This document shows positions 45,373-57,439 of a DNA stretch of 64,000 nucleotides, one piece after another. The notes beneath the pieces were generated by a model. The model was given only the letters and a program-made list of their open reading frames with translations. It did no database searches and was not told the origin of the DNA. Location of the stretch: the NCBI RefSeq assembly GCF_041260155.1, contig NC_091931.1:27359654-27423653 (forward strand), in the 5' to 3' direction. The number at the start of each line of letters is the position of its first letter. The stretch's first letter is position 1. Origin of the DNA: Ptychodera flava. Lineage: Eukaryota > Hemichordata > Enteropneusta > Ptychoderidae. The position numbers and the translations under genes are program-made.

Positions 45373-46376
45373 TTGAGTGTGCAGAGCATTCCATCAACAG
45401 AATGCAAAAAGACCTGCAACCCATCCGCCCTCAACGGAAGGAGGTCATTTACAAACGTTGTAATTGTTAGAGCTATTTTGAAAACATAGTACTTTTCAGA
45501 GGTATGATTTATATTCGCCTACACCTCACTCCATTTGAAATTGTATTCAAACGATCAGCGCTCTGGAAGAGATAATTACTAAACTAACGTTATAAAGGCT
45601 TTGCTTTATCTAATCACTGTGTTCGGACTTATGCTATGATGTTCACAAAGTTTACTTTATCTAAATAAAGGCCCAGCACTCCTCATGACATTTTTAACAA
45701 CGCTGGATTTGCTGTCGACGAGTGATTTTACCTACAGTGAGATTCCCTTCTGGCTGTTGTCAGTCATTGTACTATACAGTGGGGGGAAAGATGGTTATAA
45801 ATGTGACCATAAATGTCTAGGGTTTAAAGATGTGTTCATTGCTGTGTTTAAAACATTTTAGCTGAGTATCCATGTAACAAACTGATTCTCACCGAATACT
45901 GTAAATCCTAAAACTTTTACATAACCATGATGCTGACAGATTTCCCGACATCCTCATATAAGCTTGGATTCTAACAGCTGTAGTTATTTTTATGGTGCGA
46001 GTAGATTTCTGTGTGACATGAAAGTTTATCTGTTGCAGAAGTTGTCTGAACCGATTAAATTACAGTTAATTTGTACAATTTTAAACACAAGACTTCATAA
46101 AGAGTTTTTCAATAGTTACGTGTTGTTGCTGTCGTACATTTTGTAAATTACGAAAGAGAAGTTGATTCTTAACGTTGTGCATTCTACTTACCCTAATACC
46201 TGATTTGTGGATATGACAGTGGCTACATTTAAAAAAGTCTTTTCTTTGGTATGCCTCTTTGGCAACCTAGGGGATTTGATCTAGTATTTGATGTAAACAT
46301 TTCTTTGCTGTGTAAAAATAAACATGGTACCTCCCTCTTTTTCCGAGAAAAGCGACATTCAAAGTATTTGCAGAAA
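45373..46376. other. 3' flank of gene B, unique part
   Basis: No gene recognised. AATAAAG occurs at about 45665 and AATAAAC at about 46318; either could belong to a polyadenylation site. The B-relic shared flank begins at 46377. Confidence 0.4.
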
Positions 46377-47460
46377 GACCAGAACACATTTTACTAGACA
46401 AATATTGTACACGCTCTAAACATTGACATTAGAATACCCCAACTCTTCAGAGTTGGTATTCGTGACACCAAAGCGCCAAATACTAAGCAAACAAAATATG
46501 AGAAAAAGTACTTATTCTTAAAGCTCTATTAAATGTTGTGGTAGAGTTTTGTGGCAACTGACCACTTCACTGCACTACATTGTACGACACAACATCGAAA
46601 CTTTCTCCATCAAGAGAACGTTTCTTGATGGTCAGTACTTACAGAGGGCGCTGTAAGCCAACGCAATGACAGTATCAGCAAAGAGTACTGAATTATCTGG
46701 ATTCAATTAACATATAATTTCAACTGGATCAGGGGAAGTTGTATAACCATCGTGAATAGAAACTGATGGATAACTACACGTAGATACAATTTGCAGAATT
46801 TATTTTGTGGAAGAAATGGATTGAATTGACCTTTTAATGATACTGTAGGAAGTGGGTAGTTACCATCTTTTTATTTCTCTCCTCCCGAAAGAAAATTTGT
46901 ACTCTTGATGTCTTCAAATGACATTGATGAACTTGTATGAACAAGTATCTTTTACTTCCTGTCTTATAGCATTGAGGAAGGATAATGAAATTAAATAGTT
47001 TTGCCTAAAAGTAAGCTTATGCTTCCTGTCTTCATGAATTATACATGAGTATTGTCAGTATATTCGGTCGATGTCCTTGAAATACTGAATAAAGACTATT
47101 CAACGTAAGGAAGTGCCAGCAGTGTTTACCGACAGAATGTCAGTGGTACCCTATTAACTTTCTGCAGACCCCTGTTTTTGCGTGGCCACTAATGAACATC
47201 GTTCATCAATTACTATAGACACAGATGGCCGAATTTATGCCAGTCACTGACATGTTATGTCGTTGAAATCTTCCCCTGTGGGCTGTATGATCTTGCAGCA
47301 TGTACTTGACGTGACATGTTGCTAAGAAACACATGTCTCTGAACCCTTACAATACTTCAAGCCACCCTTCTCACGTGAAGTAGTTTGTTACATATCCTAC
47401 TCCAGTGTAATTTGTCAGAAATGACCAAGTAAACCTTGGAGGGAGGCTATGACGAGATCA
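46377..47460. repeat. Duplicated 3' flank (gene B copy)
   Basis: Partner of 35748-36990. Small insertions, for example around 46500-46530, distinguish the copies. Confidence 0.85.
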
Positions 47461-47617
47461 CATTTTTCCGCCATCCAAGATCTTACATAATTCTCATTTC
47501 GAAGTAGCCAGACGATGAACACTCTTTCCTAGTACTCAACTTTGTTCACGTTGCATGACATGACAAATTTTGCAAAAGCAACAAAACCGCCTTGCCATAC
47601 CAAACTTGCCAAACTTT

Positions 47618-49097
47618 TAAGGGAGCCTTCAGTAATTACAGGGGGTGGGTCGGGAGAAGTCCGTGCGCACCTGTACTATAAAATGTGACCCTTCCCAACC
47701 TATTGTCTACCCTCCCCTCGTCCAACATTCTAAAACTTGACCCTCGCCAATCACTGTAGTATTCTCCCCAGGAATAACTGAACCAGTATCAGCCAACTTA
47801 CATAACTACTGGTTTTAATTGTTATGTAAGCCAGCGACAGAAATCACAGGGGGAGGGCTGGCGTTTTCGGAGAGAGGGTCGCAATTTATCATGCAAGTAT
47901 TTTTGAAGGATCATACATTAGCGGGAGGGTCATCATATTATGCGCAACTAAAAGAAGGCCAGATGTGGCTGATATTGAACTTCACCCAAAAATGTAAAAT
48001 CATAATATATGGGAGTGTATCAGGCAAACTAATGAAAATTTTCCGCGCAAAACAAGCTATACGTGTACATTAATTTTATATGTTTGATATATATGTAAAT
48101 GTACTTTGCTTAGATTAGAAAGTAAAACGTGCATGTGTGTACAAGAAATCGGATTTTTGGAATTTCTTCGAAATTTTTATTCACTATACATGGTGATCTA
48201 TGAGGAAACTATGAATATTTTTTCCGATACAAAACTATGTAAATCTGTTTATCTATGTTCTCTTGATTATTGATGTCAATGTACTTGATTAGACTAGGGT
48301 GGTTACAAGTGGATGTGTGTAAGAAATTGGATTTTGGAATTTCACCGTAACACTATACATGGCGATCTATGAGGAAACCAAGAATAATTTTGTTCCAATA
48401 CAAAACTAGGTAAATCTGTGTATTTATGTACTCGTGATTATTGATATTAGTGTACTTGATTAGACTAGGGTGGTTACAAGTGGATATGTGTGCAAGAAAT
48501 CGGAATTTGGAATTTCACTGAAATGTTGATTCTATCACAGTCCCTCCGGTTATTCAATATACATGGTAGTCAATACAACTAGCAATATCTGTGCATTTAT
48601 AGACGTTTGATAAGTGATATACACTTTGCCACCTGTCCCATATGTGTTTGTCTCTTGTCTTTCACAGTTTTAAATGATCACGGTGTTTCATATACATGTG
48701 GGATACCACCGCATCTTTTTTGCTTGTGAAGCTTGTCGATAATTATGTATTCAAAAGAATCAATGCATCTCGTCGGTGATTTCCTTTTGAGAAAATATCA
48801 CATGGACCTATTGAAAGATGTCTAAAAAGTGGTCGACCATAGACAACTTCCATCCTATCTTGCCTACGCTGTATAGTAAAACCTCGGGTCAGGGGTTTTA
48901 GGTTCCAACAACATCAGCAACTGCTCGTTTGCAACAATATTGGTGAAAAAAGGGTCAAAAGATAGCGATAATGTCCCTTTTAAAGTGGTCCTCCCCAAGA
49001 TAGGTTTATAAAACTTACCCTCCCCCTTGGACAGTTCTCTAAAAGGTTACCCTCTCCCCCCGGCCCACCCCATCTGTAATTACTGAAGGCTCCCTAA
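47618..49097. mobile_element. Harbinger-like element H3, complete
   Basis: The element spans 47621-49094 (1474 bp). Ends GGGAGCCTTCAGTAATTACA are exact inverted copies, and TAA flanks both sides. Interior units of about 180 bp run in reverse orientation at 48070-48570. The ends share AATTACAGGGGG and the G-rich stretch with H1 but differ in the first dozen bases, so this is a sister subfamily. No transposase. Confidence 0.85.
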
Positions 49098-49349
49098 TTC
49101 TTTTCGTCTTGCAACAAACCTGAACAGCGGCTTCGTTATAAGCTGCTCCATTCTAGTATCGCTGGTTTTCGTCACGGTGTCTTCGTGGAACCGTAGACCC
49201 TCGAGGGTCTATGGTTGAACACCGATAGTATTGACGTCATCTGTATGACTTCACTACAGTGGTATGACGTGTCTGTGTACGTGATGAAAACTGTTGGAAT
49301 AAGCCTTTACACAACATCCTTTGGGTTGTGTATAGCAGTAAAATAATAT

Positions 49350-49860
49350 AACAAATAAATGCGCAATAATTGGTGTCACCGATATATTGTAACCATATCC
49401 AATTATGTTGAAGGCTATCGGGTAACCAGACATGCGGTTTAATTGTTGTTTTTAGAAAAATTAGGGCAGGACGCAGTATCACGTCCACTGAAACTTTCAC
49501 CTAGTTTTATGACAAATTACTGTCAGTGTGACTGATAACCAGCATGTCATGGCGGGAAAGGCATGTGATCACGCCATTATATATCGCCTGATACCGTTGT
49601 AGTGCAGTCACAGCGTCGATCGACCTCATCTGATGTAGTTGACCACATGTGATCATGGTGATATGTCTCCCTATTGCCTCAAACTTCAATCGTGGTTTTT
49701 AAAGGGAGAGCGGCCACGATGTTTTTAAATGTTTTTTTCAAAATTTCTCAGGCTATTTGAGAAAACAAGCACATTATTTTTTCTTCTCCCCCTTAGCGAA
49801 TATTAAAAGACAAATGCCTGGCGACCCCAAGGAATCGTGTACAATATGCGGTGTTATATT
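49350..49860. promoter_or_regulatory. Diverged upstream block, gene C
   Basis: Aligns in order with 8700-9120 and 37910-38390: a TGTCACCGATATATTG segment, then CAGTCACAGCGTCGATCGAC and TCATCTGATG, and finally TCCCCCTTAG and AATCGTGTACAATATGCGG. Because exons of C have diverged strongly from A and B, survival of this stretch hints at constraint. Confidence 0.4.
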
Positions 49861-51165
49861 TCTGGCATGTGAATTCTATTCAGATATTCTGTTTGTCAAC
49901 GATAAGAACGGACATGACATATATGTTGGTAAGTTAAACCGCAGTCCTTTCGATTTGTAGAGAGACTGTGGTTTCATTGGTCATTTCGTCATGGTTTGCA
50001 GAATGGAACAAGAAATTGCATTTTATGAATGAAATAAAAATAATTGAAAAATATAATGTTAAGATGAATGCCCAGTTTCGGACTCAGTGCAGGATGCAAA
50101 TGTATTTGAAAATAGCGTTACCATACGTCTCCTTTACAAATGATATGCATGACATCGAGTATTTTTAGAAATCACTACATTCAGAGTCTTTTTCTCCGGA
50201 CCTCATTTTCATTAAGCGCAACTCTATTCACTGACGTCCATAGCCCTATCGAAAGTATTGCTTTACCAAAATAATTGGATCTTTCTTATTCTTGATGTTG
50301 TATATTTACCATCATTTCCATGGCTGTCCCAGGGGTTTGTTTTCAGATTCTGTATGGCTTTACCCACCGCTCTCGGGTTTCCCAGTTTCAAGAGTCACTT
50401 GCATGGACTTTGGGGATCACTTGTCAGATGCACTTTTGCAAATCAAGATGATATCTTCCCTTCAACCGTCCAATTCTTACGTCATTTTAACTTGACGCCA
50501 GGTCCTATTCGTTTTTTCAGCGACAGCAACCTCATGATTTTGTTCTATCACTAAATAACTGTAGTGTTTAGGATAGATTCGACATATTTTTAGACAGAAG
50601 AACCCAACATTTGATATGTCAAATAAAACAAGGATTTGAGGCCGAAACACGTCCCTGCAGCTGTAGACAAATCAAGTGGAAATCAATAGGCACCAGTATG
50701 AGACCTCCTCACTTGCGCAAATGCGGACGTCCCAAACGTTGAGTTATGATGATCTGGAAAGGGCTGCAATTCTGGGGTCATATTAAGTTTGTGAAAACAG
50801 CCGTCTAGGAGGAATTTGCAGGCGTCGACCAGTCAAAATATAGAAAACGCCCAAATTTCTGCAGATGCACTATTTAAACAAGCATTGAACAATCGGTCGG
50901 TGACGGTGCGCCTCTCTCCGCGTTGATGATTCGGCATTGTTACCGTTTGTTCTTTGTCCTTCGTGTGTAACACAGGGGAAACCGGTATTCTGCTCAGACA
51001 CAACACATGCGCGACAGAGCAAGGTACATAACACCTCTTATGTAACTGATCGAGAGTGTTTTTACAGAACGGGCGTTGGCATCTTCGTGGGTCATACCTG
51101 GGTTTTATGTAAACACTATCTATTTGGCTCCCGTATTCGAGAGGAACGCACAAGTTGACATCGAA
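49861..51165. other. Gene C upstream region
   Basis: Weak similarity to the gene B upstream block continues to about 50330 (CTTGATGTTGTATATTTACC). The rest is unique. No TATA box stands out near the start, and frames here lack domains. Confidence 0.4.
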
Positions 51166-51373
51166 ATGATTCCGTGCCAACACTTTTTTGCTTATCTATT
51201 AATTTTGACTTGGCATATATACCAAGTCGCCGGGTACGGCTCAGGCGCCCCAAATACAGCTTGCACGTCGATGAGGCCCGGTCACACAGGAGTGTCGCCA
51301 CAAAGCAGCAGTACAAACCCTTTCACGGTGACAGCGTCGTCAACAACGTATAGTCCAGGGCAAACCATCACAG
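51166..51373 (+). CDS. Gene C exon 1
   Basis: 208 nt with donor GTGAGT (phase 1). The N-terminal loop is shorter than in A, B and D ([15 protein letters not shown]). Confidence 0.85.
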
Positions 51374-53548
51374 GTGAGTAAGAGCACACCAACATTCTAT
51401 CAGTTAAAACCAGTGATCGTAAAGGTGAACTCAAAAGGTCCTTGACTAAGAACACACTGCTGTATGGGCTCTCCACCTTTTGGCGTAGCTGGACCACTGT
51501 GTCGTCAACGTCAAGTTAGCCGACAAATCAGTTCAAAATTAATACATTCACGTCCCTGCATTGTTTTGTGCGTTCCCGATGTGTCAGGTCTTTGAGGACA
51601 TAACGCCGGCAACGGACACGCAGATAAACTTCATGCATAAGCTTACAACTGTCCGCTACGGCAGCCGAAGGAAAATAATTTTTATTGACTATGTCACTGT
51701 TTTGTTGTCCAGAATCTCGCCGTAGTTTCTGTGTAACTTTTGGTGTACCGTTTTCTCACGTGAAGAACGCCGACGTCTGCCGCACCTTTTGTATCCTGCA
51801 AGTCCCTTCCATTTTGTTTGAAAGGGGTTTCCAGGTTATTAGTGGCTCTTCAGACCGGCAGATATTTCGATGAGAGTAGTGGCCAGATAGCGTCACGTGA
51901 ATCAAGCCGGTCTTATGAAACCCGTCGATGTTTCCGTTGATTCTGGGCCGGCACACATAGCCAATTCTTTGCCAGGGTACTGGCACAGTCAGTCATATCA
52001 TAGAGGTAGTACACCAACGCACATGGCTTGAAAAGTGAACGATTGTTCCCATACGTCCTGCCCCTCTTCAAATAATTGGCAACGTCATAGGCTATCACTC
52101 TTAGGAACCACTTGATTATGTTTTCACTTCATTTTCATGATCGCGATCGATTGCTTATAAACAGAAAGATAAATAATAATTATTTGAAGCACATGATCAT
52201 CATCGATTAGTTTTCAATGACACAAACAAAGTTCTTAAGCCTAAATGAACTAGTCCTTTAACTCAAATAACAAAGACCCTGCAAAAAAATAATCACAACA
52301 TTTTCGACGGAGTCCCTTCAAATGCATACCAACACAATTTTTACATTTTTAATTCTTAATAATTTTTTCTTATTTCGGGAAGTGTTTCATTTCAAATACC
52401 ATTCAAAAAACGTAGTACCATACACATGTCACCTCAGTGTGTTGGAACAGATATAATATGTATGTCAAAGATAGCGATAGTTCTGAATGCAACACCCACC
52501 CGTTGTCGAAATCTACTAACCCTGATGTCTATGTGTCTTGAGAATCTTTTCCTATTCAACATTACAGTTAGACGTTGAAGAATGAAACTACAATACATGA
52601 TTTCCTGCTGTTTCTTGTTCACTATTGCACTGAGTGCATATACATTGAGCAGCCGTTTGTGGCGCTTTATATGAGGCACCAAAATGCAAAATACTGTACT
52701 TTTTAACAGGCTTGCCCATAAGCGCTCTGAGCCTACGAACATCTCATGGTCAATCTATATGATAAGTATCTCAGTTCAATTTTCAATCGACCCAGAAATT
52801 TACATCAACATGATGATAAAAGAAAGGAAATGTTTACCTTTGATGTGTGTACTAGGTAGTGAGAGACTCCCTCATACGTGACAAGTTTACAAGCAATCAT
52901 TGTATGTATGTATGTATGTATGTATGTATGTATGTATGTATGTATGTATGTATGTATGTATGTATGTATGTATGTATGTATGTATGTATGTATGTATGTA
53001 TGTATGTATGTATGTATGTATGTATGTATGTATGTATGTATGTATGTATGTATGTATGTATGTATGTATGTATGTATGTACGCACGCACGTTTGTATATA
53101 TGTATGCATGCCTGCATGTATACTGTATGTGTATGTGTGTATGAGTGTATGCATGCATATATAACCCAAATATGTAAGATATATGTTCACAAATAAATAC
53201 GTATATTACAGAACGTTGTACCGTAACTGATATATATTATACGCAGAATGCATCCTAATTTCTTTATCTACAGTAACAATAACAGGGAGCTCTTTCAGAG
53301 GAATGTTACTGCAAGCTCGCCAACCAGGTCAGACAACGCCTATCGGAGTCTTTTCTAACCGCCCATCCAATACCAAGCTGAAGACATGTAGCTCCAACAG
53401 CGACAGCGTCACACACTCCAACACCAATCAAAAAAGTTCCGGATCTACATTCACCTGGACTGCCCCGCAGACTGGTGTCGGCAATATTGAATTTGTGTGA
53501 GTATCAATATTGAAGCGAGCTTTGTAATTCTGTTTATTCTGTAAATTT

Positions 53549-53635
<87 letters not shown>

Positions 53636-54060
53636 ACATACAATACCGTTTCACAATGGATGGAATTTCGCTTAGTTCAAAAAGTTCCAAAAGCAATGCA
53701 ATGACTGTATAAGAATAAAAATCCAAAACAAAGACAACTTCGACAAAACTAATGTACAGTGAAACCTGTCTATTAAGGACACCTTCAGGAATGCAAAAAG
53801 TGTCCTTCATAGAAAGGTAAAATTCTATGCAAATTGTAACTTTTGGTTATTTGATAAATCTGTCCTTAATAGAGAGGTGTCCTGATTAGAGAGGTGTCCT
53901 GATTAGAGAGGTGTCAGTGAAGACAGGTTTAAAATGTTATAAAAGCATATAGCACGACGCCCTACGCGCGCCGCACACAGACAGACACAGACAGACAGAC
54001 ACAGAAACACTATATAAATATGTATATATCTATATGTATATATTCATATATATGTATATA

Positions 54061-54150
<90 letters not shown>

Positions 54151-55265
54151 GTGTGTGTGTGCTCAGTGTTTTGTAGTGTGTGATTTTTTTGAGTTGTAAT
54201 GTCAAACGAATTCATCGATAGCAGATTATCCACCGTGCGATGGTGTCATATCGTCTTTGAAGTTCCTCACATTCTTGGTAAAATCATTGTACTACGGTCT
54301 GTCACAAGTAGTGTTAATCGTTCAATCACATAGTTACATATCGTCAACTGAAACTAGGTTTTTTAGTCACCTCGTTTACTCACACGAATCAAATATTTAA
54401 TTTGTCTTGTCGATCAGTGCAACTCTTGCGAGGAGTTTCAGTGAATACTGGATGGATGTGAAGTCGGCTGAGCTGACCGAGCCATCAGAGAGCACAACTT
54501 CGAGCAGCCAGCCAGAGTCGGGAACCGATCGTGGCACTAACGTGGCAATGACCTCCAAGGACAACATGGCTACCGACGTTCAGAGGCCCACAACCGTTCA
54601 ACAGAACCAAGCCCAACCGACGAGAAGTAAGTATTCGCAAGTTTTCCGAGCATTAGCACTTTTCAAAAGTTTGTTGATAACTGTGATTGAAAGTTTGTTT
54701 GATGTCATAAACCTTGGTCGCCGTATACTTGGCCTCCCAAAAACCCTCCTTTCCAACCCTTTTATTTTTAAAGATGATGCGGGAACATTGAGTTTCATTT
54801 TTTTCCTTCTTTGTCCAACTGTGGAAAGTTACATTAAAACTAAAATGAATAAGACAAAAGGATTTCCTCGTTCTAAAGGGGAGGGGGTGTGGACTCTGTC
54901 GCGTTCTTTTTGGTTGAATGGGTGCGCTAGAATAAGAAATAAAGTTTCGCGTTTTTGCACTGCTTTAGTGCTCCCTCTTGTTCATATATTGACTGCCGTA
55001 TGCAATCCTTGACAAGTAATCTAAAAGAGATAAAAGATTAAATTAATTTCAGTAAATGTTGTGGCGTAACACACCTTAACGTGTGTAACCCCTTTACAAA
55101 GATAGCCTAAATTTATCCGTTTATCAATTCAGTCAGTTACACATCAATGCCAATTTGTAATATTCTGTCATTTTTTTCACAGAAACCATAAGCAGTGGAA
55201 CGCGTCTCGGCCAGTCATTGAGCTGCGTGTTGATTATCTCCTTTGTAACCTTACTCCTAAAATAA
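51166..55265 (+). CDS. Reeler-domain gene C, GPI-like surface protein
   Basis: Exons 51166-51373, 53274-53496, 54418-54626 and 55183-55265 join into 240 codons with phases 1-2-1. The start at 51166 puts the signal peptide (residues 1-23) next to [10 protein letters not shown]; the frame is open further upstream but codes no second leader. Reeler hallmarks are Cys33, [15 protein letters not shown], Cys108, THSN, GNIEFVATL and EYWMDVKS. The stalk is the longest of the cluster, about 55 residues rich in Ser, Thr, Gln and Pro. The tail reads [18 protein letters not shown] and then VTLLLK before the stop, a good GPI-signal pattern with SSG as a possible attachment site. Diverged from A and B, so an older duplicate. 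Confidence 0.86.
52901..53081. repeat. (ATGT)n microsatellite in gene C intron 1
   Basis: About 45 uninterrupted tetranucleotide units. It opens several spurious frames on both strands. Confidence 0.97.
53274..53496 (+). CDS. Gene C exon 2
   Basis: Acceptor TTATCTACAG, donor GTGAGT (phase 2). Same length as exon 2 of A and B. Confidence 0.9.
53552..53635. repeat. (GA)n microsatellite
   Basis: About 84 bp with one phase slip, 55 bp into intron 2 of gene C. Confidence 0.96.
53757..53930. mobile_element. Tc1/pogo-like MITE
   Basis: The left end CAGTGAAACCTGTCTATTAA follows TA, and the right side has GAAGACAGGTTT. GTCCTTAATAGAGAGGTGTC units lie between. This end pattern is common to pogo/Tigger-type non-autonomous elements. 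The extreme right end is lost. Confidence 0.6.
54059..54147. repeat. (TA)n microsatellite
   Basis: About 85 bp of TA followed by a short TG run, in gene C intron 2. Confidence 0.95.
54418..54626 (+). CDS. Gene C exon 3
   Basis: Acceptor TCGATCAG, donor GTAAGT (phase 1). Codes for the last Reeler strand and the Ser/Thr/Gln-rich stalk. The frame stays open for another 386 nt if intron 3 is retained. Confidence 0.85.
55183..55265 (+). CDS. Gene C exon 4 (hydrophobic tail)
   Basis: Acceptor TTTTTTTCACAG. It reads [20 protein letters not shown] followed by FVTLLLK and a TAA stop that overlaps an AATAAA hexamer at 55261-55266. Confidence 0.78.
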
Positions 55266-56027
55266 ATGTAACGCCAGGAAACTGCGAGATTTCTCCCGCG
55301 TGATCTCCTCAGCTCGACGCACAGCCAAGCCAAATCGGAAACTCGATATGATCACAGCATGAGAACAAGACAATCCAGTCAAGGCCATAGTGGTCACCAC
55401 ATACATTTACAGAGGGACGTGACGTGTCTTTCTAGACTTTCTAGACTGTCGTTAGGTTAGAAACCCGACTTGACCTTGCTTCCCAACTATTTTTTTTACC
55501 CTGTTAATTCAAATGAAAGAAATAACCTTTTTTTTCAGCATGCGATATATGGCATTCAGTTATTACTGATATTATGCAACATATTATGCAATATATTATG
55601 CAATGTATCTGATGTATGTTATATTATGCAAAATATACTCATGTCATACAGTATATGTATTTTCTTGCACTGTATAATAAATCTTTTCGTGCATTCCGGT
55701 TTAATGAGTAATGCAAGCTATATATTGATACAAATTTTATATATACGCAGACTCACCGACAGACACAGATCAACTGGGACACAGAGAAGTGAATCCAAAT
55801 TTTTGATACATTGGTTTAAATTTCTTCCATTAGTTTATACGAAATGAAGCGACAGACACAGATAGACAAACTGGGACACAGAGAAGTGAATCCAAATTTT
55901 TGATACATTGGTTTAAATTTCTTCCATTCGTTACACGAAATGAAGCGGCGGTCTGGCTGATACACCACCACGCATATACATGTATAATGCGCATGTAATC
56001 GAGCCGGACGGTGAATGCGGGGCTTGA
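55266..56027. other. Gene C 3' flank
   Basis: Contains a tandem duplication of about 95 bp (around 55760-55850 and 55851-55943, sharing GACACAGATAGACAAACTGG-type sequence) and no recognised gene. Confidence 0.5.
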
Positions 56028-56589
56028 CCACAGGCGACCCATTAAGTATTACTGAGTTTTTCACAGTTTTCTCTATCATTTTCTCTTCTTTCTTCATGCT
56101 CTGAATGATCGGAATAAATAAAATAAATGGTTATATAACCTAACCTAGCCTCTGTGACTCTTTATTTATTTTACACTCCATTACAAGGACGTATATCTCT
56201 CATACACACATGCTGTAATTAATTAGTCAACACAACTAATTATGCTAATCCGTGGACTTATCAGAGGTTAGTCAACATCGGAAAGATAGTGATGCCGTTT
56301 TAGTAACCATTCCTATCTTTCGCGATGTTGACTAACCGTAAAATTCCTGATAAGTCCACGGATTAGCGTAATTAGTTGTATTGACTAATTAATTACAACA
56401 TGTGTGTATGAGAGATATACGTCCTTGTAATGGAGTGTAAAATAAATAAAGAGTCACAAAGGCTAGGTTAGGTTATATAACCGTTTATTTTATTTACTCC
56501 GATCATTCAGAGCATGAAGAAAGAAGAGAAAATGATAGAGAAAACTGTGGAAAACTCAGTAATACTTAATGGGTCGCCTGTGGCTTGAC
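56023..56589. mobile_element. 557-bp hairpin MITE with CTTGA duplication
   Basis: The element spans 56028-56584. Ends CCACAGGCGACCCATTAAG and the inverted partner pair along almost the whole element around a centre near 56290. CTTGA flanks both sides. The right half recurs at 4118-4420. Confidence 0.8.
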
Positions 56590-57038
56590 AAGGGTCATTC
56601 GGCCAGAAGCATGCTTAGCTGTCTGGGAAGCAAATCAAACCGCGTCGACTCGCACAGGGCACAACTCGTGCATCCCGATAAATTAACACAAACAAAAACA
56701 GGCAAACGCTATTCCGAATTGTTGTACTGCCGTGTAACCGATTTGTACCGTCGATGAATGTTTTAAATCGCCGGATACTGAAGCCCGTCTTACAGAAGAG
56801 AATTTGACTAAGTCGACACAAATGTGAGGTGAAAAGCACAGCTCCTCTAAGTGAGAGGCGGCAACTACATTCCTATCAAGAGCTTAACATTAGTTTTGTG
56901 GCCATTGAGTTCATCCCACACCCATGCAACAGCCTACCACCAACGCAACAGTCTGCTTAAGTTTATTTCTTCAATTTCTTCTGTTTTGACATTTATATAC
57001 CCACAGACGTGGCTAAGTCAGCATACCCTAATTTAAAA

Positions 57039-57154
57039 GTTTCAAGCACAGTCACCTGGTGTTCTTAAAATTCGCACAGGCATGTATGTACACACGTCTG
57101 TGGGCGCATAGGCGCAGAGCGAATTTTTAGAACACAGGTGACTGTGGTTTCAAG
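57039..57154. mobile_element. 100-bp hAT-type MITE
   Basis: The element spans 57047-57146. CACAGTCACC and GGTGACTGTG end a hairpin with AAAATTCGC inside, flanked by an exact 8-bp GTTTCAAG on both sides. CA termini and an 8-bp duplication point to hAT. Confidence 0.8.
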
Positions 57155-57439
57155 CGATTGCGGACTGACGGTAGGTGGCCAATAACAGCACCGCTACTTT
57201 TAAACGTACCACAGCTGTTGCAAGAAACGAAAATCCTGTTTTCGAAGTTCTCTTTCCAATAACTTTATTTCAGACTTTAAAAACTTCCATAAAGAAAGAG
57301 AAGAGTAAAAAATTAGATATAACATTCATAACAAGACATAAAACAGTAAAATAAAACACAATTAATGTAAAATATTTGCCCAGTGGGCTTGAAGTCCGTT
57401 AAAGCGCATGTCACTCAACAACTCGATTAATCATTACTA

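Noticed and set aside
52859-53196. Overlapping frames of repeated MYVC or YIHT on both strands
   Set aside because: They are the translation of the (ATGT)n microsatellite in gene C intron 1.
54598-54798. - strand frame opposite gene C exon 3
   Set aside because: Shadow of the coding strand and intron 3; no supporting motif.
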